Shown piece after piece: positions 21,701 through 33,595 of a stretch of 64,000 bases of DNA. The stretch's first letter is position 1. Every line of letters begins with the position of its first letter. The notes beneath the pieces were generated by a model that searched no databases, was not told the DNA's origin, and worked only from the letters and a program-made list of their open reading frames with translations. A program made the translations under genes and the position numbers. The stretch is from the NCBI GenBank assembly GCA_020740775.1, contig JAHEWK010000001.1, forward strand, positions 3,286,001 through 3,350,000, given 5' to 3'. This DNA is from Ilyonectria destructans. Its lineage: Eukaryota; Ascomycota; Sordariomycetes; Hypocreales; Nectriaceae.

Positions 21701-22954
21701 ATGCCTTCATCAACTACAGCGTGGACCGCCTATATGTGGCGCCTCATCGTGAGCATGTTGGCTCCGTCAAGCGCTCTGCTGCCCTTTGGCGCGTGGGCTG
21801 CCTCCGTTTGGGGCTCTCCAGTCCCCGAGCTTCACCTACAGCCGCAGCATGGGCCGAACCAACAACAACAACAACAACAACAACAGCAACAACATCAGCC
21901 CTTTGCAGGCCACCGGGACGTGAGCGAGTTCAATTGCTTCAACGCCAGCCTCCCCAACATCACCATCTATGCCACCGGCGGCACCATCGCCGGCTCCGCC
22001 AGCTCGGCGGACCAGACCACGGGGTACCAGGCCGGAGCTCTGGGCGTGCAGGCCCTCATTGACGCCGTGCCGCAGCTGTGCAACGTCTCCAACGTGCGCG
22101 GCGTGCAGGTCGTCAACACCGACAGCACCAACATGAACTCGACCATGCTTCTGGCGCTGAGCCAGCAGATCCAGGACGACCTCGACAGCCCCTACACCCA
22201 AGGCGCCGTCGTGACCCACGGCACCGACACCCTCGAGGAGTCGGCCTTCTTCCTCGACCTGACCATCCAGAGCGACAAGCCCATTGTGGTGACGGGCTCC
22301 ATGCGCCCAGCTACGGCTATTAGCGCTGATGGGCCCATGAACCTCCTCTCTTCCGTCACCGTGGCTAGCAGCGAGAACGCCAGGGGCCGGGGGGTCATGA
22401 TTGTGCTAAATGACCGCATTGGATCCGCTCGCTTCATGTCCAAGTCCAACGCGAACCAGCTCGACGCCTTCCAGTCGGCGGACGGGGGCTTCCTGGGTGG
22501 ATTCGTCAATATCCAGCCCGTCTTCTACTACCCGGCCTCTCGGCCTCTGGGCCACCACCACTTTGACGTGAGGCGCATCCAACGATGGCGCGGCGAGGAC
22601 GCTAAGCTCCCGCAGGTGGACGTGCTGTACGCACACCAGGAGCTGAACGTCGGGCTGTTCCAGGCGGCCATCGACCTCGGGGCCAAGGGCATCGTGCTCG
22701 CGGGCCTTGGTGCGGGCTACTGGACCGACTCGGGCTCCGAGGAGATCCGGCGCGCGCTTCAGGACACTGACATCCCCGTCATCGTGAGCCGGCGACCGGG
22801 CTGGGGGTTCGCGAGCAGCAACGGCCTCGAGGGCGGCATCGGAGCAGGCTTTCTGAATCCGCAAAAAGCGCGGATACAACTACAACTGGCCCTGGAGACG
22901 GGGCTGGAGATGGAGGCCATTCGGCCCATCTTTGAGCATCACGGAGTGCACTAA
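21701..22954 (+). CDS. Secreted L-asparaginase (type II-like)
   Basis: The enzyme hydrolyses L-asparagine to aspartate and ammonia. It has 417 residues from ATG 21701. Upstream ATG 21599 would give 451 and ATG 21734 would give 406. The hydrophobic stretch MWRLIVSMLAPSSALLPFGAWAASVW is a signal peptide under every model. A glutamine tract (about 12 Gln) precedes the catalytic domain. The two threonine motifs are present: IYATGGTIAGS and VVTHGTDTLEESAFFLDLT. VTGSMRPATAISADGPMNL also fits the family. Several N-glycosylation sequons (NASL, NITI, NVSN, NSTM) support passage through the secretory route. It has no intron. A wall or extracellular nitrogen-scavenging role is likely. Confidence 0.92.
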   Translation: MPSSTTAWTAYMWRLIVSMLAPSSALLPFGAWAASVWGSPVPELHLQPQHGPNQQQQQQQQQQQHQPFAGHRDVSEFNCFNASLPNITIYATGGTIAGSASSADQTTGYQAGALGVQALIDAVPQLCNVSNVRGVQVVNTDSTNMNSTMLLALSQQIQDDLDSPYTQGAVVTHGTDTLEESAFFLDLTIQSDKPIVVTGSMRPATAISADGPMNLLSSVTVASSENARGRGVMIVLNDRIGSARFMSKSNANQLDAFQSADGGFLGGFVNIQPVFYYPASRPLGHHHFDVRRIQRWRGEDAKLPQVDVLYAHQELNVGLFQAAIDLGAKGIVLAGLGAGYWTDSGSEEIRRALQDTDIPVIVSRRPGWGFASSNGLEGGIGAGFLNPQKARIQLQLALETGLEMEAIRPIFEHHGVH

Positions 22955-23128
22955 TTGCGCGGCCACCAGGTCACAACCCACCCACCCACCCACACGCACA
23001 CAGTCACACAACTCTCCCTCACTGACGCACTCACGCACCCACAACTGGTCCGCCTGTATCACCATCACCACACACCATCTATTCTGGGTGCCGACCAATA
23101 CCTACAATCTGCACTCAACATGGAGTCA

Positions 23129-23214
23129 CGCACACACATACGCACACACATACACACACACATACACACACACATACACAACACACACACATACATAACA
23201 CGCACACACAAACA
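23129..23214. repeat. (CA)n / (ACACAT)n microsatellite
   Basis: CACACA runs broken by CATA units extend over about 85 bp, about 180 bases past the asparaginase stop codon. It is simple sequence and likely variable in length between strains. Confidence 0.9.
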
Positions 23215-25080
23215 TAACGCACACACTAACACTAAAAGGGGGAACGAAGATTTGTTCAGGGAACATGGCCGAAAGAGTGAGCTGCCCGCACCCAAAAAAG
23301 TCGATGAGGAATACATTCCGCCTTGGAACAGGGGACTAGGATGGTGGTGAGAGCCCGAGCAAGGGCATGGGCGCAGGATAAACTTTTTGAGAAGAGAGCG
23401 CTTCGGAGCGAGAGGGATCTAATCCATAATTGTACTGTACGAGCAATGACTGTAATGATATCCAGCAAAATACACTAAGGTGTATCTCATCTGTCGACTC
23501 TCTGAGTTCCCTTCCCGACGTGACCGTGTAAGTCGCAGCCCTGCCCTGCGCGTGTCATCCACCAGACTATGACGGTGTCGACTCAAGCGTCGTTTTGCAT
23601 GCTTTTTTGTTTTGGGCTTCCCGCCCCCATCTCCCCATCCTCCGAAGTCTGGGGCACGCCTTGGCCTTGCCGCATCTTAAGCTGCCGCGCAAGAAGCAAA
23701 TACGCAGCCCGTGTGGGCTGACAACCCTGTCCCCATGGACGTGATCCCCCCTTCTTGCGCTAACGGAGAAGTCTAGAAGACTCAAGGAACTCCATTCCCC
23801 CGAAGGAACCCAGTGGAGCTTGGTGGGCCTGCTGCAAAAGTCTACTGCCGGACCACCTCCACAGGGGATAAGGTTCCATGTCAAACTGTTGAAGATGATC
23901 CGAGCATTGAAATGGAGTGTATCTGCGGTGGTAATCTCGCCGCCCTCACCAATTTGGCTGTAAGAGGCGGCTGCGGTAGCGAGAAATGCACCCCGCCGTT
24001 GTGTAGCCGTCCCGAGGCTCTTGGCCCCCTCTGAGCGAAGCCCCTGGCCAACCGTCCCTGATCTGATTACAGCAGTCGCCAAAAGCTGGTGCAGGACAAG
24101 TCTGGGCAGCTCCAGGCGGCCGGGGGGGAGGGAGGGGGCCCTGAAGCCTCCCATGCTCGCCAGAGGGGCTCCCCTGCGCTTCCAGGACCTACCGCAGGGG
24201 AGGCTGGCCGCTTGGTGCCGTTGGGGGCAGTGGTGCAATGCAAACGGCAGGCTGCCGGGCCCCGTTACAGGCGCAACATAATACTGCAGTGACTGCACCA
24301 TTTCGGCGGCCCCTCTCAGTGAGCCCCAGTGAGCCCCAGGGACCCCCACCTGGCTGGTGGAGGTCGTAGCGGTGGTGGAGGGGACCTCCTGAGAATCCAT
24401 CCCCTGCGAATTGCCATGCGGATTGCCCCGAAAGGTTGCCCTGCGCGTGTGCTGTGCGTGGTCCTGCGGGGACGGTACAGGACCAGTGATTAGCAGCTCG
24501 AGTTGGAATGGCGCCGGACGATCTAATCCTACTCGCTGACGTGGTTGATCTAATCTTGGAGGGAAAGTTGGAAAGATGGAGCCGCCAGCAAACTTGGCAC
24601 AAGCCACAGCGCTCCACAGCCACTCTCGCTCGTGCTCGCCTGCCCTCTATTGCTCGGTGACGGAGAGGCCGGGACTGCTGTGGCAATTAGCGACACGACG
24701 AAATAAGGGACAAGCATCCATCTCGCTCACTTGCCCACTCGCTCCATCACTCGCTCACTCAATCCCTCGCGCCGAGCGTCAATCTGCAATCTGCCAGCCT
24801 GCCACTGAGCACACATCGTCCATCGGCCGCCTATCGCTGGCGCCGTCCACTCGCTCAGCCGCTCTCCTGCCGGACGAACCGGGGCCTGTCTTTCGTCCAA
24901 ACCACGCCACGCCACACCAGCCGCGTCCACGCCGACTCCCACGGCCCGACAAGACTGTGCGTTGCGACGTCTCGATCGGCGACCGAAGCCCCTCCCATCT
25001 CGTCATTCGTTAGTCCTGCAAGCCTCATCGCTCGATAGCTCGATTGTTCGTCGCTTCAGCCGCTCGCTTTGGCACCCTAC

Positions 25081-25107
25081 ATGGCCGGAGACCACACCCG
25101 TCGATAG
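25081..25107 (+). promoter_or_regulatory. Upstream ORF in the flippase leader
   Basis: An 8-codon ORF (ATG to TAG) ends 21 nt before the flippase ATG at 25129. If the leader covers it, scanning ribosomes would meet it first, and it could lower translation of the main frame. Confidence 0.4.
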
Positions 25108-25128
25108 TCGCTCCCTCGGTTGCTCGCC

Positions 25129-28100
25129 ATGTCAGAAGGCCGCTCCGACTTGGAGAAGCGCTCAGGGCATGTCGTGACGGACAGGGCTCGCCGTCACACT
25201 CGGCTGCGTAACAATGCTGCCGGATCCTCCGCGCCGGTGGCCCGTCGCCTCAAGGATGCCATCGCCATGGTCTACCAGAGGACCATCGTCGAGATGATCC
25301 TCCGCCGCAAGCACATCGCCGCCTCCTCCGATGGCCGTCATATTCCCCTCGAGCTCGAGCACGAGAATCCTCTCATTGACACCAACCGCGGCGTCTCGTA
25401 CGTCTCCAATAATATCCGAACCTCCCGGTATACAGTATGGGACTTCTTCCCAAAGCAACTCTTCTTCCAGTTCTCGCGCGTGGGAAACTTCTACTTCCTA
25501 TGCGTCGGTATTCCACAGATGGTATGCGCATTTAACCTTAAATTCTGACTTGCCGTGGAACTTTGGTGCTAACTCGACGGACTAGATCCCGGGCCTGTCC
25601 ACGACCGGATCATATACCACCATTCTACCGCTCATGTTCTTTGTTCTCTTGACTATTGTGAAGGAAGGATATGACGATTACCGACGACATCGACTCGACG
25701 AAGTCGAAAATGCCTACTTTGCGACAGTTCTTGGCCGGGAAGATAAATACACGGGAAACCTTCTGGTGAACAGTTTCTGGAAGCGCTACAACCCATTTAT
25801 CATCAATTCGAAGTCCGAGCCCAGACCAGTTCCCAAAGAAGATTTCCAGGGCATTCGATGGGTCCCCGTACGATGGAGAGATATCAAAGTCGGAGATGTC
25901 ATCAGATTATCCCGCGACGAACCCGTTCCTGCCGATGTTGTGTTGCTGCATAGCGATGGAGAGAACGGAATTGCCTATATCGAAACCATGGCCCTCGACG
26001 GCGAGACGAATCTCAAAGCCAAGCAGGTTACACACGCTCTGGAGGGTTGTGACTCAATTGAAGGCCTCTCCAAATGCGCTGCCCAGTTTGTTATCGAGGA
26101 CCCTAACCCTGACCTCTTCAACTTCGACGGCCGCGTCACCGTGGATGAAAAAACCGTTCCGTTGACACTGAACGAGGTTTTGTACAGAGGCAGCGTGTTG
26201 CGCAATACCAACTGCGCTTATGCCATCGTCGTCAATACGGGCGAAGAATGCAAGATCCGAATGAACGCAAACAAGCACCCGAAAGCCAAGAAGCCAGCAC
26301 TGGAAGGGATTGTCAACAGGATTGTTGTCACATTGGCTGTTTACGTCATTATCCTGTCGGTTGGAGTTTCAATGGGATATGTCAAGTGGCAGAAGGATAC
26401 GGAGAGACACTCTTGGTATCTAAACCAAGCCGCGGTTCCGTTCTACCAGATCATCATTGCCTTCATCATCATGTTCAACAACGTCATTCCGCTCGCCTTG
26501 TACATCAGTCTGGAAATCGTCAAAGTTGGTCAGCTCCTCATGTTGAACTCGGATGTCAAAATGTACGACGAAGAGACGGACACGCCTGCCCGTTGCAACA
26601 CGAACACTATCCTCGAGAACTTGGGTCAGGTCGGCTACATCTTTTCGGACAAAACTGGAACTTTGACAGACAACGTCATGAAATTTCGCAAAATCAGTGT
26701 TGCCGGTACCGTCTGGCTTCATGAGATGGATCTTGAGCAGAAGGAGAATACTGAGCTTGAGGCTGCGAAGCTAGGAGACGATGACTCGAGCAGGGCGCCG
26801 TCCGTGTTCAATCTTGAACCTGTTACGGTGGTTATCCCAGAGGAGGAACCTCAACCTATGAACAACATGTTACTCGCCTCGCCCACACGACCGTCCATGT
26901 CACCCTCTCGACCTTCCATGTCGCCCTCTCGGCCCTCCATGGTCGGCCGCAGATCATCGTCCCAATGGCGCTCAACAGGACGACCGGACCATGTTCAGCC
27001 GGACGTTACCACAGCGGACATGATCGAGTATATTCGTCTTCGGCCGAACTCGGTATTCTCTCGAAAGGCTAAGCAGTACATCCTGGCAATGGCACTGTGT
27101 CACACTTGCTTGCCCGAGCACAAGGAGGATGGTGGATTCGAGTTTCAAGCCTCGTCCCCTGATGAGCTTGCTCTCGTCAGAGCTGCTCAAGAACTTGGGT
27201 TCCTTGTTATCAACCGCACCACTCAGACAATCACATTGCAAATCAAACATCCCGAAGGGCGGGAAGAAGAGCAAAAGTACCAGATCTTGGATGTAATTGA
27301 ATTCAGCAGCGCTCGAAAGCGGATGTCCATCCTCGTCCGCTATCCCGACGGTCGAATCTCTGTCATCTGCAAGGGTGCCGACTCTGCTATTCTCCCACGC
27401 CTAAGGATGTCGACACTTGCCAAACAGAAGGCTACAGAGGTACGAAAGAGTGCAGACTTGGAACGCGAGCTCTACCGGCGCAGCGAGCAGCAGGAGCCAC
27501 GCAACAGCTTTGGTGGAAGACCTAGTCTGACAATTCGCCGGAACTCTGCCTTGCAAAGAGATCGAAGCACAGCCGGACGCCCTAAGGCAGATCGAAGCAA
27601 GTCATTCGAATTCAGTAGACTTGCGCGCCGATCCGAAGACAAACCTCGCCTCTCCATCACTACTCGCGGCGTTTCGATTGACGTTCCCAAGGGCAGTCAA
27701 TTCCTGCACACACCTGTCCACTATCAAGCGCCCATCCCTGACCATTTTGACTTCCTCGACGACCCATCCATACACGACGATTCTGAAGTGTTCACGAAAT
27801 GTTTCAAGCATCTAGACGACTTCGCTACCGAGGGCCTGCGGACGCTGCTCTTTGCGCAAAAGTTCGTCACAGAGCAGGAATACCAATCATGGAAGAAGAT
27901 CTGGGATAATGCCACGACCAGTCTTGTCGACCGACAGGAACTCATTGAGGCTGCGGGTGATCAGATTGAGCAATCGTTTGATCTCGTTGGTGCGACCGCC
28001 ATTGAAGACAAGCTTCAAAAAGGAGTCCCCGAAACCATCGACAGACTGCGCCGAGCCAATATCAAAATATGGATGCTTACTGGCGACAAGCGGGAGACTG

Positions 28101-29530
28101 CAATCAACATTGCGCACTCGGCCCGCATCTGCAAACCAGGCTCTGATTTATATATCCTCGATGTCAGCAAGGGAGCTCTTGACTCACAGCTCATTGCACT
28201 GACAGAGGATCTTCAAGTTGGCTCCGTCCACAGCGTGGTAGTCATCGACGGCCAGACTCTTGCCACTGTGGAGAAATCGGCGGAGCTTTCAGCCCAGTTC
28301 TACGGTGTGATGTTACAGGTTGACTCGGTCATTTGTTGCCGAGCGTCTCCCGCACAAAAGGCCCTCCTCGTTCGAACGGTCAGGTCTCGGTTGAAGAACT
28401 TGCACGGTAGCAAGCGACGAGGACTTACCCTGGCTATCGGCGACGGCGCGAATGACTTGGCTATGATTCAAGCCAGTCACGTCGGAGTTGGTATCTCGGG
28501 CAAGGAAGGTCTGCAGGCGGCGCGAGTCGCAGACTACGCCGTCGCGCAGTTCCGATTTTTGCAGCGATTGCTGCTTGTTCATGGGCGGTGGAACTATGTA
28601 CGCACCGCCAAGTTCATTCTTTGTACATTTTGGAAAGAAATGTTCTTTTATCTTCCAACGGCTCAGTATCAGAGATACGCCGGCTACAGTGGCACCTCTC
28701 TGTACGAGGCGACGAGCTTAACTGTATTTAACACCCTCTTTACTAGTCTTTGTGTGATTTGCATGGGAATTTGGGAGCAGGACCTTCGGGCGGAAACCCT
28801 CCTGGCGGTTCCCGAGCTGTACATCTACGGCCAGCGGAACATGGGCCTGAACCTTTGGAAGTTCGCCAGGTGGATGTTGCTTGGGGCTGTTCAAGGCGTT
28901 GTATGCTGGTATGGTATTTGGGCCGGTTACGCATGGATCTCGCCGGCCGCACGCGATCAAGGCCTGTATGCTTTGGGCACGCTGACGTTCACGGTTGGGA
29001 TCCTGTGGATTAACTGGAAGCTCTTGTACGTCGACCCCTTTTCTGTTACACTTTACACCTTTGCTAATAGGCGCAGCATTTTCGAAACACACTACAAGAC
29101 TAATATTGTCATGTTTTCCTTTTTCCTTACTACTTGGGGTTGGTTTGCGTGGCTCTCATTCCTCGATGGTGTCTATGCTCCTTTACCATCCGGCACATAC
29201 GCCATCCGCAGCAGTTTTACAACGTTGTTCGGAGACGATGCTGTATGGTGGTCGACGGTCTTCATTGTCCTTGGGCTCATTGGCTTGATGGAGATGGTGA
29301 TCAAGGCCGTGAAGCGCCAGCTTCTCCTTGCCGGTCTGTGGAAGTGGCCGCCATGGAAACAGAGCAGGATCGGCGACAACATTGAGGAATGGGACGTGGA
29401 ACTCTGGCAGGAGCTGGAGCAGGATCCCGTCATGCGAGCGCGGTTGCAACGACTGTCCCGCGATGAGCCCCTGGACGAAGAAGATGACCCGGATCTCCAA
29501 ATTGACATAGAGGACACACGAGGAAGGTAG
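25129..29530 (+). CDS. P4-type phospholipid flippase (aminophospholipid-translocating ATPase)
   Basis: The pump moves phospholipids from the outer/lumenal to the cytosolic leaflet of Golgi, endosome or plasma membranes. Three exons (25129-25521, 25586-29025, 29077-29530) give 1428 residues. Visible motifs are the N-terminal FFPKQLFFQFSRVGNFYFL region, ALDGETNLK of the actuator domain, DKTGTLT at about residue 486 (phosphorylated Asp), PDELALV, the nucleotide-binding CKGADSAI, and GDGANDLAMIQ at about 1083-1093. Ten membrane helices are expected. The N-domain carries long disordered inserts, including three tandem copies of a 7-residue unit near 26879-26941. The TTGSYTTILPL and KEGYDDYRRH segment suggests the Dnf3 clade, but this is from memory of the family. 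The second intron (51 nt) is in frame and stop-free; removal gives WKLFIFETHYKT, the conserved form. Confidence 0.93.
26879..26941 (+). repeat. Three 21-bp coding repeats inside the flippase
   Basis: The three units encode SPTRPSM, SPSRPSM and SPSRPSM in the disordered part of the nucleotide-binding domain. Ser/Pro spacing makes them possible kinase target sites. Confidence 0.85.
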
Positions 29531-29699
29531 ATTAGACTGGGCATCGGCGCATTGCATTTTCGTTTGTTGTGATACCCACTAGACAACGAGTGCTGGTTGT
29601 TTTTGGTTCAAGGCCTCGCTCAAGCAATACAGCGATTTTTAGGCGTGTTTGTATTACCAGGCACTTTAATTCATGTATAATTTCACAACAGTATATAGT

Positions 29700-31154
29700 T
29701 TAGTTTTCTATCACCTTGACGTGGATCTTTACATCAGCTTCAGGCCGTTTCAATCGTTCTGCAAACTTGTCTCCGAGCAATGCCGGCGTCAAGATGCCTC
29801 CTCCGCGTTCGTGCGCCGGCGTCCCGCCTTCCAACAACAGCAACGCCGCCTCGGTCAACGACACACCTGTGAAGACGTACGGATCCCCGTCGTACGCAAA
29901 GGTCACCTCGACCTGTCGCGCCGTGGTGTCCTTGGGCGTGTCAGCGACCGCGATCGTCCGGTAATTGAAGTGGTTGCCCACCCGCTCCTCGGCCGACGGG
30001 CCTGTCCCCGCCGGGAAGAGTCGCCGGCTGACGAGGGTGCGTAGCGGTCGGATGTTTGCGAGGGCTTTGGTGAGGAGCAGGTAGGCCGTGCGGAATCCCC
30101 AGCCTGTGAAGGCGTTGGTACAGCGCATGCGCGACGAGAAGTAGAAGTCTTGCCCGTAACTGTCGGGACGTTGGGCGCCGTGGGCCACGCCGGCGTACAA
30201 CCCCCAGCTACGGCCGACGATGGCCGTCTCGATTTCGGCCTGTGTGCTGGCGACAAGCGCTCCGAGGCCGTGGACAGTTTGAACGCCGAAGATGTTCGGG
30301 CCCGGCAGGACACCGCGGGAGGTGATCTCGGCGGACCGGCGCGGCACGGGAGCGAGGCGGAACGGGGCCGAGGCGGCGGCGATCCGGGCTGCGCCGTACG
30401 TGCTTGTGAGGTCGCACAGAGAGTTGATGCTACCGCCGCTGAAACTGCCCTGGATGTCGTCGAGGGAGATGAGGACTTCACGGGTGCGCAGGCCGAAGGT
30501 CTTGTGCATGTGCTCGACGGCGAGGTAGGTCGAGAGGTCGGCGGGGACGGCGCCCCAGCCGGCTGTGACGATGATCTAATAACGGTAAGCCGACCTGGCG
30601 ATTCTGGATACAAGTCATGGTGGCATACCTTTGCGCCAGAGGCATGGGCAACCTCCTCGTACTGGTTGATCATCTCCTGCAGCCAAGGCATCTCGCCATT
30701 ACTATGCATCATGAGCAATCTTGCCTCCAGCGATCTATAGTGAGGACAAGGGAAGCTTACCAGTCAACATAGTCCGTCCCGTTCTCGGCACATGCCTTGA
30801 TAACAGACGATCCGCACGTCGATACATAAGGCCCGATGACGTTAACAATGACCCGCGTGGACTTGGCGAGCTCTGCAATAGCCGCGTCGGAGGTGAGGTC
30901 GAGTGCATAGACGCTGCCTTGAGGACAGTTAGCAAGGGCCCAGCGAGTTACAAGGTAGTTTAATCTCAACGTGACAGACACTTTGCTGCCCCCTTATACT
31001 CCAGTTCTCCAGCCAGAGTTCTGAGCTTAGTCTCGCTTCGGCCTGCGAGGACCCAAGTCACAGTCTCGGGGAGAGCCTTAGCCATGTACGCAGCACAGAA
31101 CCGGCCAGTGTACCCCGTCGCGCCGAGGAGGGCAATATCAATCTCGCGTACCAT
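29700..31154 (-). CDS. Saccharopine dehydrogenase-like NAD(P)-binding oxidoreductase
   Basis: This is a member of the saccharopine-dehydrogenase-like / trans-acting enoyl reductase family rather than true lysine-pathway enzyme. Four exons (31154-30982, 30913-30761, 30701-30629, 30575-29700) give 424 residues. The Rossmann motif LLGATGYTGR lies at residues 9-18. VIVNVIGPYVSTCGSSVIKACAENGTDYVDCNGEMPWL spans the second splice junction and matches the family pattern. The first intron has a weak donor (GTGTCT), so that junction is tentative. The C-terminal part is long and contains SSRMRCTNAFTGWGFRTAYLL. The gene converges on the flippase (169 bp between stops), and an MFS gene lies upstream on the same strand. 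The substrate is unknown. Confidence 0.87.
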
Positions 31155-31620
31155 AGTGTCGATACCATATAGAATGCTGCTTGTATGAATTGAAATGCTT
31201 CGAGTTTCATACGAGAGTCGATATATGAACTTGGGAGTTCGGCCGAATTGCGGACGAGTTCGCCGTGAAGGTGTCCACTTCTCGGCGCAACACACGGCCG
31301 GCCTGGGGTCACGGTGGGACTCAACGGGGCCGGTGCAATTGAGTGCGACAACATGCGACGGAGTCGGGTCATGAAGTTCGCTGATTGAGTCCGAGAAGGT
31401 ATCGGTTCTGATAGCGCACGGTATACAAAAGACGCCTGCCTCACATCACATACGGCGATGATCCTCGCGGGAAATCCATGTTTAATTTCTCGATGCAAAG
31501 CAACTGCTATTGACTCCTAAACAATATTCTGGGTATTTATATATTTCAAGTTAACCAAAAGTCATTACCATCATCCAGTCACAGCCACCTTTTTTCTTTG
31601 AGTTATAGCTATATCGTCCA
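31155..31620. other. Intergenic region between MFS stop and oxidoreductase start
   Basis: It should hold the oxidoreductase promoter and the MFS 3' end. An AT-rich TATATAAATA (minus strand) near 31534-31545 is the only notable motif. Confidence 0.5.
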
Positions 31621-33595
31621 TCACCTTCTCTCTAGGTCGTCTCCGGCGTCGCTGTTCATCATCCCGTCTGGCCGATCTGGTCGATCTGGCTTCTTGCCGA
31701 TAATCTCCATGCTCCGGAATGTCACCACCACCAGAGCCAGGGCCAGCACAGCAATCACAAAGTTCGCCCAGCTGGCAGCGCGGAGGCCCTTGAGCGATGG
31801 TCCATCCCAGGCCTCCACGGGCCCGACATTCTGGATATCGACTTCTCGTGCAGAGGCCATGGTCGAAGACTGTACCGCCGTGGCAATAGCGAGAGCAATA
31901 GCGCGGCCAAACATACCTGTAGCGTTGATGAGGGCGCCGCCAACGGCTTGATCTTCCTGTGGAAGTGCGCGCGATGTGAAAAGCGTTAGGCAAGGCCACG
32001 CAGTGTCGGCACCAATAACAGACAGTATCATAGCAGGCAAGCCCCAGGCGAAGTAAGATGTGGTAGGTGGGATAGGTACAGCATAGAGCAGCGTGGCAAT
32101 ACAAACGCATGTATGCCCAATAGCCAAGATGAAGAAGGTGGGGATGCGGTCGAGGAGGTTGGCCACGATGAAGGCGATGATGAAACCGCCAATTCCCGTG
32201 GGGATGAACCGCAGCATGGTCTGCAGGGGAGACAGGCCTTGATAGTCCTGGAAGTAGTAGGTAGCATAGATGAGGAAGTTGTTAAATGAGCCGAAGAAGA
32301 GGCCCATAATGACCATGACGGCGCTGAAGCGCCAGTTGTGGAAGACGGACATCTTGACGAGGGGCGGGCGGGTCGTCTTAGTCTCGAGGTAGTGCTGCCA
32401 GAACCCAAAGGCCACAATGATGAGGATGGATACAACTATGAGGACGGGAACCCAAGGTGTCGTCCAGCCGACCACATTGCCCTCGGTCAAGGCGAACATG
32501 AGGGCCAGCAGACCGACGGTGATCATAGTGGCCCCAATCCAGTCCACGGCAGCCGTCTTAGACCTCAAGCTTCCGTGGGCAGCTGGGGGCATCGGAGGAA
32601 TGGGGATGAACATGATGCCGGCGACAGAGATTATCCCGGCCATAATGGCGAGAGCACCAAAGATCCATTTCCAGCTAGCCCATTCGGCGATAAGACCAGA
32701 GACGAGGTTGCCGCATACGCTTCCCAGGGGGGAACCGGCGGCTGGATGATAAGTTAGTCCACGTTGGTTTCACGCTCTTCAAGGCAAAATGACTTACCGT
32801 ACGCACTAAAGGCATAGTTCTTAGCCCTTCCAGGGGGGAACGTAGTGCCCAGGATTCCAATGGCAGTAGGAACATTCGCAGCAGCTCCCTGACGATACAA
32901 AGTCAGCCAGAACTCTCGTAGAGTCCTCGTGTAGGATTGAAAAACTCACAAGACCGTGCAGGCCACGAAACAAATCGAAAGGAATCTCAGAAGGTAAGAA
33001 GGGGTTCACGACGCAGCATATGGTGACCCAGATGGAACCGAGGATGAAGATGAGTCGCTTGCCGTAGATGTCGGCGACGCGACCCCACAGGAGCAGGAAG
33101 CAGCCAAAGGCTAGGATGTACGACGACACGATCCATTGCTGGCGGGTATCGGGGATGCCGAGATCGCGGCTAATATGAGGCAAGATGATGACGACGCTCT
33201 GGCCGGCGAGAGTCTGGGAAGGGGAGTGTTAGTGAAGCTCGGAGGTCGGAAACCAACAGCCAATCAGGGCGGGGGAAAACAGTACTCACATTGAGAAACG
33301 AAGCTCCTGTCACAGTGGCGACCAAGGCGATACAACGGCCTTTTGAGAGGGTGAGTTCATCTTTGGATTCAATGGAATCGGCGTCGTTGTCGTCGGGGCT
33401 GGAATTGAGGTTGGAGGTCGGGACCGGAATAGTCTTTTCCGAGCCCGCATCAACCGCGGTGGCAGGCACGGAGGAACCAATTCCCGCCGTCCTCTCATTC
33501 CGCTCGACGGCAGAAACAGAAAGAGAAGAATTTCTATCGACAACGGTGCCGATAGGGGAGGCGGGCGAGGTCTCGGTTTTCTCGCCGGGTGCCAT
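31621..33595 (-). CDS. MFS multidrug transporter, DHA2 (14-TM) type
   Basis: This is a proton-coupled efflux pump of the drug:H+ antiporter 2 kind. Four exons (33595-33290, 33213-32950, 32888-32798, 32741-31621) give 593 residues. About 95 hydrophilic Ser/Asp-rich cytosolic residues precede the first helix. SYILAFGCFLLLWGRVADIYGKR carries the family's motif A (GRVADIYGKR), and splicing restores GAAANVPTAIGILGTTFPPGRAKNYAFSAYAAGSPLGS around motif C. About 14 hydrophobic segments can be picked out. The tail is short and Asp/Arg-rich (KKPDRPDRPDG). A TATATATATA block lies about 150 nt upstream. The transported compound is unknown; the neighbouring oxidoreductase could act on it, which is speculation. 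Confidence 0.92.

Larger units (their letters stand above)
22955..25128. other. Intergenic region with CA microsatellite
   Basis: The asparaginase 3' region is C/A-rich. A minus-strand frame at 23567-24607 is long (346 codons from a GTG) but its sequence looks random, and I do not call it. The last 500 bases are C/T-rich with many TCGCTC units and form the flippase 5' leader. Confidence 0.5.

Noticed and set aside
23567..24607. 346-codon minus-strand open frame upstream of the flippase
   Set aside because: It begins at a GTG, has no recognisable motif or codon bias, and reads like random translation of GC-rich DNA.
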